The notes below the pieces were generated by a model. It was given only the letters and a program-made list of their open reading frames with translations, searched no databases and had not been told where the DNA came from. Of a stretch of DNA of 64,000 nt, positions 48,677-57,732 are shown one piece after another (the stretch's first letter is position 1; every line of letters starts with the position of its first letter). This DNA comes from Pseudomonas sp. 2FG (lineage in GTDB: Bacteria; Pseudomonadota; Gammaproteobacteria; Pseudomonadales; Pseudomonadaceae), in contig NZ_SCMP01000003.1 of assembly GCF_005502935.1 (NCBI RefSeq), forward strand, positions 62,001 through 126,000. Direction: 5' to 3'. The translations under genes and the position numbers were made by a program.

Positions 48677-49834
48677 ATGATCTTTACCCAGGAACACGAA
48701 GAACTACGCCGCACGGTCCGTAATTTCGTCGACAGGGAAATCAACCCGCACGTCGACGAATGGGAAAAGGCCGGCACCTTCCCCATCCACGAGATCTTCA
48801 AGAAAGCCGGCGACCTAGGTCTGCTGGGCATCTCCAAGCCGGAAAAATTCGGCGGCATGGGGCTCGACTACAGCTACTCGATAGTCGCCGCGGAAGAGTT
48901 CGGCACCATCCATTGCGGCGGCATCCCGATGGCCATCGGCGTGCAAACCGACATGTGCACCCCGGCCCTGGCCCGCTTCGGCTCGGATGAGCTGCGCGAA
49001 GAGTTCCTCCGTCCGGCGATCAGCGGTGAGAGGGTCGGCTGCATCGGCGTCTCCGAAGTCGGCGCCGGCTCGGATGTGGCCGGGCTGAAGACCACCGCCC
49101 GTAAAGACGGCGACGACTATGTCATCAACGGCAGCAAGATGTGGATCACCAACTCGCCATCAGCCGACTTTATGTGCCTGCTGGCCAATACCTCGGACGA
49201 CAAACCCCACGTCAACAAATCGCTGATCGTGGTGCCGATGAACAGCCCGGGCATCAGCCTCAGCCCGCACCTGGACAAGCTGGGCATGCGCAGTTCGGAG
49301 ACCGCCCAGGTGTTCTTCGACAACGTTCGCGTGCCGCAGCGCAACCGCATCGGTCACGAGGGCGCCGGCTTTATGATGCAGATGCTGCAGTTCCAGGAAG
49401 AACGCCTGTTCGGCGCGGCCAACATGATCAAGGGCCTGGAGTACTGCGTCGACAGCACCATCGAGTACTGCAGGGAGCGCAAAACCTTCGGCAATGCGTT
49501 GCTCGACAACCAGGTGATTCACTTCCGCCTGGCGGAGCTTTCGACCGAAATCGAATGCCTGCGCGCCATCGTCTACCAGGCCACCGAGCTGTACGTGCGC
49601 GGCCAGGATGTCACCAAGCTGGCCTCGATGGCCAAGCTCAAGGCCGGCCGTCTGGGCCGTGAAGTCAGCGACAGCTGCCTGCAGTACTGGGGCGGCATGG
49701 GCTTCATGTGGGACAACCCGGTATCGCGTGCCTACCGCGACGTGCGCCTGGTCTCCATCGGCGGCGGCGCCGACGAGATCATGCTCGGCATCATCTGCAA
49801 GCTGATGGGCATTCTGCCCGGCAAGAGAAAATGA
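48677..49834 (+). CDS. atuD: AtuD, citronellyl-CoA dehydrogenase
   Basis: A 385-residue FAD-dependent acyl-CoA dehydrogenase that oxidises citronellyl-CoA to cis-geranyl-CoA. The family signatures are GCIGVSEVGAGSDVAGLKTTA and, near the C-terminus, QYWGGMGFMWDNPVSRAYRDVR. The N-terminal helical domain begins MIFTQEHEELRRTVRNFVDR. The stop codon overlaps the atuE start by four bases. The electron acceptor would be ETF. Confidence 0.94.
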   Translation: MIFTQEHEELRRTVRNFVDREINPHVDEWEKAGTFPIHEIFKKAGDLGLLGISKPEKFGGMGLDYSYSIVAAEEFGTIHCGGIPMAIGVQTDMCTPALARFGSDELREEFLRPAISGERVGCIGVSEVGAGSDVAGLKTTARKDGDDYVINGSKMWITNSPSADFMCLLANTSDDKPHVNKSLIVVPMNSPGISLSPHLDKLGMRSSETAQVFFDNVRVPQRNRIGHEGAGFMMQMLQFQEERLFGAANMIKGLEYCVDSTIEYCRERKTFGNALLDNQVIHFRLAELSTEIECLRAIVYQATELYVRGQDVTKLASMAKLKAGRLGREVSDSCLQYWGGMGFMWDNPVSRAYRDVRLVSIGGGADEIMLGIICKLMGILPGKRK

Positions 49835-50637
49835 GCCCGTTGCCAAGCTGCGAAACCCTGCTGCTGGAAAGCCAGGGCGGCGTGCTGCACGTCACCCTCA
49901 ACCGCCCCGAGAGCCGCAACGCCATGAGCCTCGGGATGGTCGAAGAACTCCGTACGGTGTTCAGAGCCGTACGCGCTGACCGCGACGTGCGCGCGCTGGT
50001 GCTCTGTGGTGCGGGCGGGCATTTCTGTGCCGGTGGCGACATCAAGGATATGGCCGGCGCCCGCGCACGCGCTCAAGCCGAAGGCGCCGAGGCTTACCGC
50101 GACCTGAACCGCGCGTTCGGCGCCCTGCTCGAGGAAGCGCAAGGCGCGCCGCAGGTGGTGATTGCCGTACTCGAAGGCGCGGTGCTCGGGGGGGGCTTCG
50201 GCCTGGCCTGCGTGTCCGATGTTGCCATCGCCCAGGTCAACGCCAAGTTCGGCTTGCCGGAAACCAGCCTGGGGCTTATCCCGGCGCAGATCGCACCGTT
50301 CGTGGTCAAGCGCATCGGTCTGACCCAGACCCGCCGCCTGGCCTTGACCGCCGCCCGCTTCGACGGCCGTGAAGCCGAACGGCTGGGCCTGGTGCATTTT
50401 GCCGAGAGCGATGCGCAGGCGCTGGCCGAGCGCTTGAGCGAGGTGCTGGAACAGGTTCGCCAGTGCGCGCCGGGCGCCAACGCGGTGACCAAAGCCTTGC
50501 TGCTGGCGACCGAAAGCGAGCCCCTCAGCCCGCTGCTCGATCGCGCCGCCGGGCTGTTCGCCGCAGCGGTAGTCGGCGCCGAAGGGGTCGAAGGCACCCT
50601 GGCTTTCGTTCAGAAACGCGCACCGAAGTGGGCGTAG
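49831..50637 (+). CDS. atuE: AtuE, isohexenylglutaconyl-CoA hydratase
   Basis: A 268-residue crotonase-fold hydratase that adds water to isohexenylglutaconyl-CoA, the product of geranyl-CoA carboxylase. Seen are LNRPESRNAMSLGM, the oxyanion-hole segments HFCAGGDIKDM and EGAVLGGGFGLACVSDVAIA. The ATG at 49831 overlaps atuD (ATGA). The TAG stop codon lies in the left arm of a long perfect palindrome. Confidence 0.92.
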   Translation: MSPLPSCETLLLESQGGVLHVTLNRPESRNAMSLGMVEELRTVFRAVRADRDVRALVLCGAGGHFCAGGDIKDMAGARARAQAEGAEAYRDLNRAFGALLEEAQGAPQVVIAVLEGAVLGGGFGLACVSDVAIAQVNAKFGLPETSLGLIPAQIAPFVVKRIGLTQTRRLALTAARFDGREAERLGLVHFAESDAQALAERLSEVLEQVRQCAPGANAVTKALLLATESEPLSPLLDRAAGLFAAAVVGAEGVEGTLAFVQKRAPKWA

Positions 50638-50682
50638 GAGCGAGCTTGCTCGCGAAGCGTTCGCGAGCAAGCTCGCTCCTAC
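50634..50682. repeat. Long perfect palindrome (REP type) after atuE
   Basis: Two 23-nt arms (50634-50656 and 50660-50682) pair perfectly around GCG. The core GAGCGAGCTTGCTCGCGAA is a well-known Pseudomonas intergenic repeat. Confidence 0.88.
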
Positions 50683-50714
50683 GGGTAGAGACAAGTCAGG
50701 AGTCCGATAACAAG

Positions 50715-52703
50715 ATGCCAGCCTTCAACAAGATCCTGATCGCCAACCGCGGTGAGATCGCCTGCCGGGTAATCGCCACGGCGCACCAGTTGGGCTATCG
50801 CACCGTTGCCGTGTACAGCGAGGCGGACGCCGATGCCCGCCATGTACAACTGGCCGATGAAGCCCTGTGCATCGGCCCGGCGCAGGTCAATCAGTCCTAC
50901 CTGAAGATCGACAACATCATCGCCGCCGCGCAAAAGACCGGCGCCGATGCGATACACCCCGGCTACGGCTTTCTCTCGGAAAACGCCGAGTTCGCCCAAG
51001 CCTGCGAGGCCGCCGGCATAGTGTTTATCGGCCCGACCATCGAAGCCATCCATCTGATGGGCAGCAAGCGCCTGTCGAAGATCGCCATGCTCGAAGCCCA
51101 GGTACCCTGCATCCCCGGCTACGAAGGCGCGGCGCAGGACGAGGCGGTCTTGGCCTTTGAGGCCGAGCGCATCGGCTATCCGCTGATGATCAAGGCCAGT
51201 GCTGGCGGCGGCGGGCGTGGCATGCGTCTGGTACATGCAGCCGGCGAGTTGCTCGCACAGCTGCGCACCGCCCGCTCGGAGGCGCAAAACGCGTTCGGCT
51301 CCGGCGAGCTGATCCTGGAGCGCGCGGTGATCCAGCCACGCCACGTCGAGATTCAGGTGTTCGGCGATTTACACGGCAATATCGTTTACCTCGGCGAGCG
51401 CGATTGCTCGGTGCAACGTCGCCATCAGAAAGTCGTCGAGGAAGCCCCCTGCCCGGTCATGACTGCCGAGCTGCGCCAAGCCATGGGCGAAGCAGCGGTG
51501 AAGGCCGCGGCTTCAGTCAATTACGTCGGTGCCGGCACGGTGGAATTCCTGCTCGACCAGAGCGGCGAGTTCTTCTTCCTGGAAATGAATACCCGCTTGC
51601 AGGTCGAACACCCGGTGACGGAGTTGATCACCGGGCAAGACTTGGTGGCCTGGCAGATCCGCGTAGCTGAGGGTCAGCCGCTGCCGCTTAAACAGGACGA
51701 AATCACCCTCAGCGGCCATGCCATGGAGGTGCGCCTGTACGCCGAGGATTCAACCAACGGCTTCCTCCCGCAAACCGGCGCAGTGCTGCGCTGGGAGCCG
51801 GCGCTGCTGGATGGCATTCGCATCGATCATGGTCTGCTCGAAGGCCAGCACGTGACGCCGTTCTACGACCCTATGCTGGCCAAAATCATCGCCTATGGCG
51901 CCAGCCGTGAGGAGGCGCGACGCAAGCTGGTACGTGCAGTCGAGGACTGCGTGCTATTGGGCGTGAACGCCAACCAGCGCTTCCTCGCCAACCTGCTCAA
52001 ACACCCCGAGTTCGCCGCCGGGCACGCCACCACGGCCTTTATCGGCGAGCACTTTCAAGCGGACCCGAGCCTGAGCCCGCAAGCGCCCTCGGCGGCTGAA
52101 CTGGCGAGCGCCGCGACCCTGCTCTACCAAGCCTCGGCGCAAGCCCGCGCACATCAGCCCGGCCTGTCCGGCTGGCGTAACGCCGGCAACGCGCCCTGGC
52201 GCTTCGTGCTCAAGCACGGCGAGCACAAGCTGGCGGTGGAACTGGCGGTGATCGAGTCCGGCATTCAGCCACGACTGCATGCCCGGGTCGGCGAAGTCGA
52301 GCTCGATGTGCGCCTGCTCAAGGCTGACGGCCGCTGGGCCACCCTAGAGCTGGACGGCGTGCGCCAGCGCATCGCCTATCATCAATCGGGCGAAAACCTC
52401 TGGCTGTATGGCCGCGACGGCAATCTGGAACTGACCGATGTCACCCATGAACCCGCCGGCGGGCAGAACGTCGCCAGCTCCGGCACGGTGAAAGCACCGA
52501 TGGATGGCGCGATTGTCGAGGTGCTGGTGGCCGAAGGCGCCAAGGTCAGCAAAGGCCAACTGCTGGTGGTGCTGGAAGCGATGAAGATGGAGCACCCGCT
52601 CAAGGCCGGGGTCGACGGGATTATCCGCCGTGTCCAGGTGAGCCAGGGTGATCAGGTCAAGAACCGCCAACTGCTGGTGGAGATAGAGGCGCAAGAAGCC
52701 TGA
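50715..52703 (+). CDS. atuF: Geranyl-CoA carboxylase, alpha (biotin carboxylase/carrier) subunit
   Basis: A 662-residue fusion: biotin carboxylase domain (about 1-450; ILIANRGEIACRVIATA, HPGYGFLSENAEFA, ASAGGGGRGMRLV, EMNTRLQVEHPVTE) and a C-terminal biotin carrier domain with the biotinylated K624 in EAMKMEHP. It carboxylates geranyl-CoA with AtuC, using ATP and bicarbonate. The ATG at 50715 matches the MPAFNKILIANRGE family start; the longer frame crosses the palindrome and is not likely. Confidence 0.95.
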   Translation: MPAFNKILIANRGEIACRVIATAHQLGYRTVAVYSEADADARHVQLADEALCIGPAQVNQSYLKIDNIIAAAQKTGADAIHPGYGFLSENAEFAQACEAAGIVFIGPTIEAIHLMGSKRLSKIAMLEAQVPCIPGYEGAAQDEAVLAFEAERIGYPLMIKASAGGGGRGMRLVHAAGELLAQLRTARSEAQNAFGSGELILERAVIQPRHVEIQVFGDLHGNIVYLGERDCSVQRRHQKVVEEAPCPVMTAELRQAMGEAAVKAAASVNYVGAGTVEFLLDQSGEFFFLEMNTRLQVEHPVTELITGQDLVAWQIRVAEGQPLPLKQDEITLSGHAMEVRLYAEDSTNGFLPQTGAVLRWEPALLDGIRIDHGLLEGQHVTPFYDPMLAKIIAYGASREEARRKLVRAVEDCVLLGVNANQRFLANLLKHPEFAAGHATTAFIGEHFQADPSLSPQAPSAAELASAATLLYQASAQARAHQPGLSGWRNAGNAPWRFVLKHGEHKLAVELAVIESGIQPRLHARVGEVELDVRLLKADGRWATLELDGVRQRIAYHQSGENLWLYGRDGNLELTDVTHEPAGGQNVASSGTVKAPMDGAIVEVLVAEGAKVSKGQLLVVLEAMKMEHPLKAGVDGIIRRVQVSQGDQVKNRQLLVEIEAQEA

Positions 52704-52707
52704 GCCC

Positions 52708-52761
52708 GTAGGGTGCGCCGTGCGCACCGGAAAATTCCATGGTGCGCACGGCGCACCCGAC
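52708..52761. repeat. REP-like inverted repeat between atuF and atuG
   Basis: Arms 52708-52728 and 52741-52761 pair with one mismatch around a 12-nt loop. Same GGGTGCGCC family as those at 32262 and 46037. Confidence 0.82.
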
Positions 52762-52780
52762 AAGAACAAGGAGAATTCCC

Positions 52781-53626
52781 ATGTCACTGTCCGGCAAAAC
52801 TCTGTTTATCACCGGCGCCAGCCGCGGTATCGGCCGCGAGATCGCCTTACGGGCGGCCAAAGACGGCGCCAATATCGTCATCGCCGCCAAAAGCGCCGAG
52901 CCCCATCCGAAGCTCGCCGGCACCATCCATAGCGTTGCCGCTGAAGTCCAAGCGGCAGGCGGCAAGGCCCTGGCCCTGCAGCTCGATGTACGTGACGAGC
53001 ACGCCGTCAAAGTCGCCATGGCCCAAGCCGCCGAGCACTTCGGCGGGATCGACGGGCTGGTCAACAACGCCGGGGCGATCAAGCTGGTCGGCGTCGAGCA
53101 CCTGGAACCCAAGCGCTTCGACCTGATGTTCCAGATCAACACCCGCGCGGTGATGGTCTGCAGCCAGGCGGCGCTGCCGTATTTGAAGAACAGCTCCGCT
53201 GGGGGGAAAAACAGCGCCGGCGGCCACATCCTCAACCTCTCGCCGCCGTTGAGTATGGACAGCAAATGGTTCGCCCAGCACGGCCCCTACACAGTGACCA
53301 AATACGGCATGAGCATGCTGACCCTGGGCATGAGTGAGGAATTCAAGAAGTACGGCATCAGCGTCAACTCGCTGTGGCCGAAGACCATGATCGCCACCGC
53401 CGCCATCGAGTTCGAACTGGGCAGCCGCGAGGCCTTCAAGCGCGCGCGCCTGCCGGCGATCATGGCCGACGCGGCCTACGCGATTCTTTCCAGCAGCGCT
53501 CGCAGCATCAGCGGCCGCCTGCTGATCGACGAGGAAATCCTGCGCGAACAGGGCCAGAGCGAGTTCGAGCACTACCGATTCGATCCGGCCGGCGGTTCGC
53601 TGATTGCGGATTTGTTTGTGGATTGA
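52781..53626 (+). CDS. atuG: AtuG, SDR-family oxidoreductase
   Basis: A 281-residue SDR (HSDL2-like group): TGASRGIGREIALRAAKDGA at the start, NNAGAIKLV, and a complete catalytic YTVTKYGMS. In the atu cluster it may oxidise citronellol/citronellal or act on a later intermediate; its role is not fixed. The ribosome site is AAGGAG. It sits between two inverted repeats. Confidence 0.9.
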   Translation: MSLSGKTLFITGASRGIGREIALRAAKDGANIVIAAKSAEPHPKLAGTIHSVAAEVQAAGGKALALQLDVRDEHAVKVAMAQAAEHFGGIDGLVNNAGAIKLVGVEHLEPKRFDLMFQINTRAVMVCSQAALPYLKNSSAGGKNSAGGHILNLSPPLSMDSKWFAQHGPYTVTKYGMSMLTLGMSEEFKKYGISVNSLWPKTMIATAAIEFELGSREAFKRARLPAIMADAAYAILSSSARSISGRLLIDEEILREQGQSEFEHYRFDPAGGSLIADLFVD

Positions 53627-53646
53627 TTGGCGTCACATCTCCCCAG

Positions 53647-53669
53647 CCCCTCTCCCGTCGGGAGAGGGG
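53647..53669. repeat. CCCCTCTCCCG inverted repeat between atuG and atuH
   Basis: An 11-bp perfect stem around a single T. No T run follows. Same family as 48627-48650. Confidence 0.72.
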
Positions 53670-53794
53670 TGCAAACCGATTTGCCGATCTGCCCTTGCTC
53701 ATTCGCGTGAGGGCCATAGCCGCAAACCAGTGCCCGCCCTAGATTGCTTGTCACGCCGTTTCGCCTGCGCACAACAACGACAAAAGCCAGAGCC

Positions 53795-55619
53795 ATGACC
53801 CACGCCGACCTGACTACCCCTGCCCGCTTTATCGCCCAGCTACCCGCCACCCTCCGTCGTGTGCCACGCATGTTGCGCGGCCTGTATTACGCCGGCATCC
53901 GCAACCGCGAGAAAACCCTCTCGCTGGCCTGGGCCTTGGAGCGCGCAGCCAAGCTTTACCCGAACCGGCCGGCAGTGCTGGACGAGCAACGGCAGCTCTC
54001 CTATGCCAGCTTCAACGCCTGGGCCAATCGCTTGGCCCGCGCATTCAAGGCAGAAGGTGTGGGCCACGGCAGTGTCGTGGCGGTGATGCTGGAGAGCCGC
54101 ATCGAGGTGCTGGCGGTGCTCGCCGCCCTGGCCAAGCTCGGCGGTCGGCGCCCTGGTCAACACCACCCAGCGCGGCCAGGTGCTGATCCACAGCCTGAAT
54201 CTGGTCAAACCCAGCCATTTCGTGATCGGCGAAGAACTACGCGGGCCTTTCGAAGACGTCCGTGGCGAGCTGCTCAATAGCAGCGGCCACTGCTATTGGG
54301 TCGCCGATGGCGACAGTTTCAGCGAGCCCGGCCTGGCGCCGGCAGGCTGGCAGAATCTGCTCGGCCTGGCGCAGCACCTGGCGAGTGAGAACCTGCCGGA
54401 AACCGCTCGGGTGCGCCTGAAAGACGCCTGCTTCCTGATCTATACCTCCGGCACCACCGGTCTGCCCAAAGCCTCGATCATGAGCCACGGCAAATGGATC
54501 AAGGCCTACGGCGGCTTCGGCCATTCCGGCCTCGGCCTGAACAACACCGACGTGCTCTACCTGACGCTGCCCTGCTACCACAACAACGCCGTCACCGTGT
54601 GCTGGAGCGCGGTGCTGGCCGGCGGTGCGGCCATCGCCCTGCGCCGGCGCTTTTCCGCCAGCGCCTTCTGGAAAGACGTCAAACACTACCAAGCCACCTG
54701 TTTCGGCTACATCGGCGAGCTGTGCCGTTATCTGCTGAACCAACCGCCCTGCCCGGAAGAACGACACAACAGCCTGACCTGCATGATCGGCAACGGTCTG
54801 CGCCCCTCGATCTGGAGCGAGTTCAAGCAGCGCTTCGGGATCGAGCGGATCACCGAGTTCTATGCCTCCAGCGAAGGCAATATCGGTTTCACCAACCTGT
54901 TCAACTTCGACAATACCGTCGGCTACTCCCCGGCGCCCTACGCCATAGTCCGCTACGACCTGGAAAACGATCGGCCGCTGCGCACCCCAAAGAACTTCAT
55001 GGAGAAGGCCAAGAAGGGCGAACCCGGCTTGCTGATCAGCGAGATCAGCCCGAAATGGCCGTTCGACGGCTACACCGACCCGGCGAAAAGCGCAGCGGTG
55101 ATCCTGCGTAACGTCTTCAAGCAGGGCGACGCCTGGTTCAACAGCGGCGACCTGATGCGCGACATCGGCTTCAAGCACACCCAGTTCGTCGACCGCCTGG
55201 GCGACACCTTCCGCTGGAAAGGCGAGAACGTCTCCACCACCGAGGTGGAAAACGCCCTCGGTGCCTTCCCCGGCATCGAGGATGCGGTGGTCTATGGGGT
55301 GGAAATTCCCGGCACCAATGGCCGCTGCGGGATGGCCGCCCTGCGCTTGGCGCAAGGGACTGAAGTACAGACGGCCAGTTTGGCGGCGCACCTTGATCGC
55401 GAGCTGCCGCCCTACGCTGCTCCATTGTTTTTGCGCTTGCTGAAAGAGGTCGAAACGACCGGCACCTTCAAGTACAAAAAAACCGATTTGAAAAAAGCCG
55501 CCTACAATCCAGACGACGTCAACGACCCGCTGTTCGTTCGCCTACCCGGCGCTGCCTATTTCCGGTGCCTGGATGCAGGGCTTTACCAAGCCATCCAGTC
55601 GGGTCACTACCGCTTCTGA
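53795..55619 (+). pseudogene. atuH: AtuH, FATP-type acyl-CoA synthetase, frameshifted
   Basis: The gene should encode a very-long-chain/FATP-type acyl-CoA synthetase that activates citronellate or geranylate. The N-terminal part (53795 to about 54145; MTHADLTTPARFI...LAVLAALAKLG) is in one frame and the rest, with the ATP motif YTSGTTGLPKAS, YASSEGNIGF and GDTFRWKGENVST, is in another up to 55619. At about 54139-54148 the sequence reads CTCGGCGGTCGGC; restoring two bases (CTCGGCGCGGTCGGC) gives the family sequence LAKLGAVGALVNTT and about 608 residues. It is either a recent 2-nt deletion in a CG repeat or a sequencing error. Confidence 0.88.
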
Positions 55620-55640
55620 AGAGCGCCATTTTCCCCTTAG

Positions 55641-55668
55641 CGCCGGCCGTGAGGTCGGCGTTTTTTTT
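55641..55668 (+). terminator. Intrinsic terminator of the atu operon
   Basis: CGCCGGCC pairs with GGTCGGCG (one G-T pair) around GTGA, followed by eight T, 21 bp after the atuH stop. Confidence 0.92.
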
Positions 55669-55678
55669 ATTGCAAGGC

Positions 55679-56221
55679 TCAATGCTTGAACTCGAACTGC
55701 ACTTCAGCCCCTTCCACCGACTGCCAATAATCTTCTTCACGATCATTGGTGATCAGCTTGCCATTCAATTGAAACGGGCTCTGGGCGGGTGGCTTCTCAA
55801 CGAACAAGGGCGGCAACAAGGCCTTGTTGGTTGCCTCGTCCACGGATTCACCCAGCTCCAGTTGCCCCGCCAGATCCGACGGCAAGCGCAGGTCCAGTTT
55901 GGCCTTGGGCAGCTCTGCTTCAGCCTTGGGTAGCTCTAGTCTGGCCTTAGGTAGTGGCTCTTTATCAGCCTTGCTGATGCTGGGCTCAGGACTGGGCTTG
56001 GGTGCGATAGCCGGCGTCGCCTGCTCCTTGACCTCCGGTTTGCTGGGCTCTTCGACTTCGACAGGGGGCCGTTCAGGGGCGACTTTGGCAGCCGCAGCCG
56101 GCGCGCTGACAACCGGCGCGGAGGGTGTCGGTGGTGACTTGGGCGGTGTCGGCTCGACAGGGTCACAGGCGCTCAACAGCACCAGCGCCACAGTAAGCCC
56201 CAGGTAGCGGGTAGTTATCAT
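55679..56221 (-). CDS. Proline-rich lipoprotein of unknown function
   Basis: A 180-residue lipoprotein (LGLTVALVLLSAC, lipidated C19) with a long Pro/Ala/Lys/Glu-rich stretch (about 20-110) containing short repeats of the kind LPKAxxELPKAxxELPKAK, then a small C-terminal part (PFQLNGKLITNDREEDYWQSVEGAEVQFEF). The linker could span the periplasm. The ATG at 56221 has no clear ribosome site, and a GTG three codons upstream is possible. It may belong to the envelope-stress group upstream (SbrI/SbrR, VWA protein). Confidence 0.75.
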   Translation of the reverse strand: MITTRYLGLTVALVLLSACDPVEPTPPKSPPTPSAPVVSAPAAAAKVAPERPPVEVEEPSKPEVKEQATPAIAPKPSPEPSISKADKEPLPKARLELPKAEAELPKAKLDLRLPSDLAGQLELGESVDEATNKALLPPLFVEKPPAQSPFQLNGKLITNDREEDYWQSVEGAEVQFEFKH

Positions 56222-56345
56222 TGGCAGCACAAGCAGCTAACGGAATCCATTAATGCTCTCTCGGCGTGGATTGACTGGCAAGTCCTGTGATTAAATCGCC
56301 TGGTTGCGAAGCAAGGCAAAACACCACACAGCCAATGCTGACCGA

Positions 56346-57134
56346 CTAACGTGAACCGCTGGAGCTTTCTGCCTCAGTAGCCGGCAAACGTTCGAGTTCA
56401 GCCTGCAGATCCAGCCCTGGATAGCGGCGCTGCAACGCTGCGAACTGCTCGCTGGCAAGCCTCTGCTTGCCGCTGTCGCGTAACTGGATGATCTGCTGCA
56501 AAGCGCTCTGCAGTTCTTCACTCAGTTCTTGCGCGGCTTGAACGGGGGCGACCGCAGCCATGGGCGCTTCGGCCTTGGCCGCGCTGTCAGCCAGATGGCC
56601 ACTGGGGCTGGCTACGGCCTTGGCGTTCACTCGCTCCTCAGCCATCGGCATTTGCGCCTCGGTCATCGGCGCGACCAGCGCAGGCGCCTCACTCATAGGC
56701 AACTGCACGCTGCGCTTTTTCTCCGCCGACAGCGGCGGTGCGTCTGACTGAACAGCCTCCATGGCAGGCGCCGGAGCCAGCATCGGCACAGGCGCTATAT
56801 CGTAACGCTCAGGGCTGCGCTCGAACATGCGCAGTGTCAGCCCCACACCTAAGCCGAGAGTCGCCAAGCTGGCGAACGCCACGGACCAACGTGCCCGTTG
56901 GCTGCCGCCAAACAACCAGCCATGCAGGCGCGCCATGACGCCCGGCTGTGGCGCCCGCTGAGCGTTGCTGGTTGGCAATGCCGCTGTCGCGGCGGCCAAG
57001 ATGCGCGCATCCAGGGCGGCCGAAGGCTCGTGCGGGTCATGCGCACGGTAGTGTTGCAGCAACGCCTGCTCGTGCGGAGCGAGCGGCGACGAGTCGGGGC
57101 TATGCCCAGCAGGATCATGCGGATCGTGGCTCAT
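56346..57134 (-). CDS. sbrR: Anti-sigma factor of the SbrR type
   Basis: A 262-residue single-span membrane protein: cytoplasmic N-terminal part (HEQALLQHYRAHDPHEPSAALDARIL), one membrane helix near residues 83-103 (WSVAFASLATLGLGVGLTLRMF), and a periplasmic domain ending in a helix (QELSEELQSALQQIIQLRDSGKQRL). It should hold the ECF factor SbrI inactive. The start overlaps the sigma gene by four bases (ATGA). In P. aeruginosa the same pair follows the atu cluster and affects swarming and biofilm. Confidence 0.85.
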   Translation of the reverse strand: MSHDPHDPAGHSPDSSPLAPHEQALLQHYRAHDPHEPSAALDARILAAATAALPTSNAQRAPQPGVMARLHGWLFGGSQRARWSVAFASLATLGLGVGLTLRMFERSPERYDIAPVPMLAPAPAMEAVQSDAPPLSAEKKRSVQLPMSEAPALVAPMTEAQMPMAEERVNAKAVASPSGHLADSAAKAEAPMAAVAPVQAAQELSEELQSALQQIIQLRDSGKQRLASEQFAALQRRYPGLDLQAELERLPATEAESSSGSR

Positions 57135-57730
57135 ACAGATACCTCTTCGGCAGTGGCCGGGTCGGCCAGCAACCGACGTAACTTTTGCAGCGCGTAGCGC
57201 AGACGGCTTTTCACGGTTTCCGCCGGGGTATGGGTCAGCTCGGCGATCTCGCTCAGCTCCAGATCGCCATGGGCGCGCAGCAGGAACACCTCGCGCTGTT
57301 CGGCCGGCAGATCGTCCAGCGCGGCCTGTAAGCGCTGTTGATCACGCGCGAGGCTGAGTTGCTGTTCAGGATTCGGCTCGCTGGCGGCCTCACCGTGCAG
57401 TTGCTCGTCGAACTCATCCTGCAAGGCCTGGCGCTTGCCGTGCTTGCGCCAATGGTCGATCAGGCGGTTGCGCGCAATCTGGTACAGCCAGGTCTTGAAC
57501 TGCACCGCTTCGCGCAGCGAAGACTCGCTGCGGATCAGGCTCAACCAGGTTTCCTGGAATACCTCCTCGGCCAGCGCCGTATCGCTGCACAAGCCACAGA
57601 GAAAACGAAACAGGCCAAGACGATGGCGCGCATAGAGCACGCCGAACGCCTCAGCATCGCCGCGCCGATAACGCCGCAGCAGATCGGCGTCGCTATCGGC
57701 GAGGAACCTCGCAACAGGGGCGGATGTCAC
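57131..57730 (-). CDS. sbrI: ECF sigma factor of the SbrI type
   Basis: A 199-residue extracytoplasmic-function sigma factor with region 2 (DADLLRRYRRGDAEAFGVLYARH, then FQETWLSLI and FKTWLYQIARNRLIDHWRKH) and region 4 (LPAEQREVFLLRAHGDLELSEIAELTHTPAETVKSRLRYALQKLR). It starts at GTG 57730, two bases after the stop of the VWA gene, and is coupled to sbrR. Assignment to SbrI is by similarity of type and position. Confidence 0.88.
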   Translation of the reverse strand: MTSAPVARFLADSDADLLRRYRRGDAEAFGVLYARHRLGLFRFLCGLCSDTALAEEVFQETWLSLIRSESSLREAVQFKTWLYQIARNRLIDHWRKHGKRQALQDEFDEQLHGEAASEPNPEQQLSLARDQQRLQAALDDLPAEQREVFLLRAHGDLELSEIAELTHTPAETVKSRLRYALQKLRRLLADPATAEEVSV

Positions 57731-57732
57731 TC

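Noticed and set aside
46037..53669. CRISPR-like array in the atu region
   Set aside because: The repeats are isolated palindromes of different families at gene junctions, not regularly spaced repeats with unique spacers.
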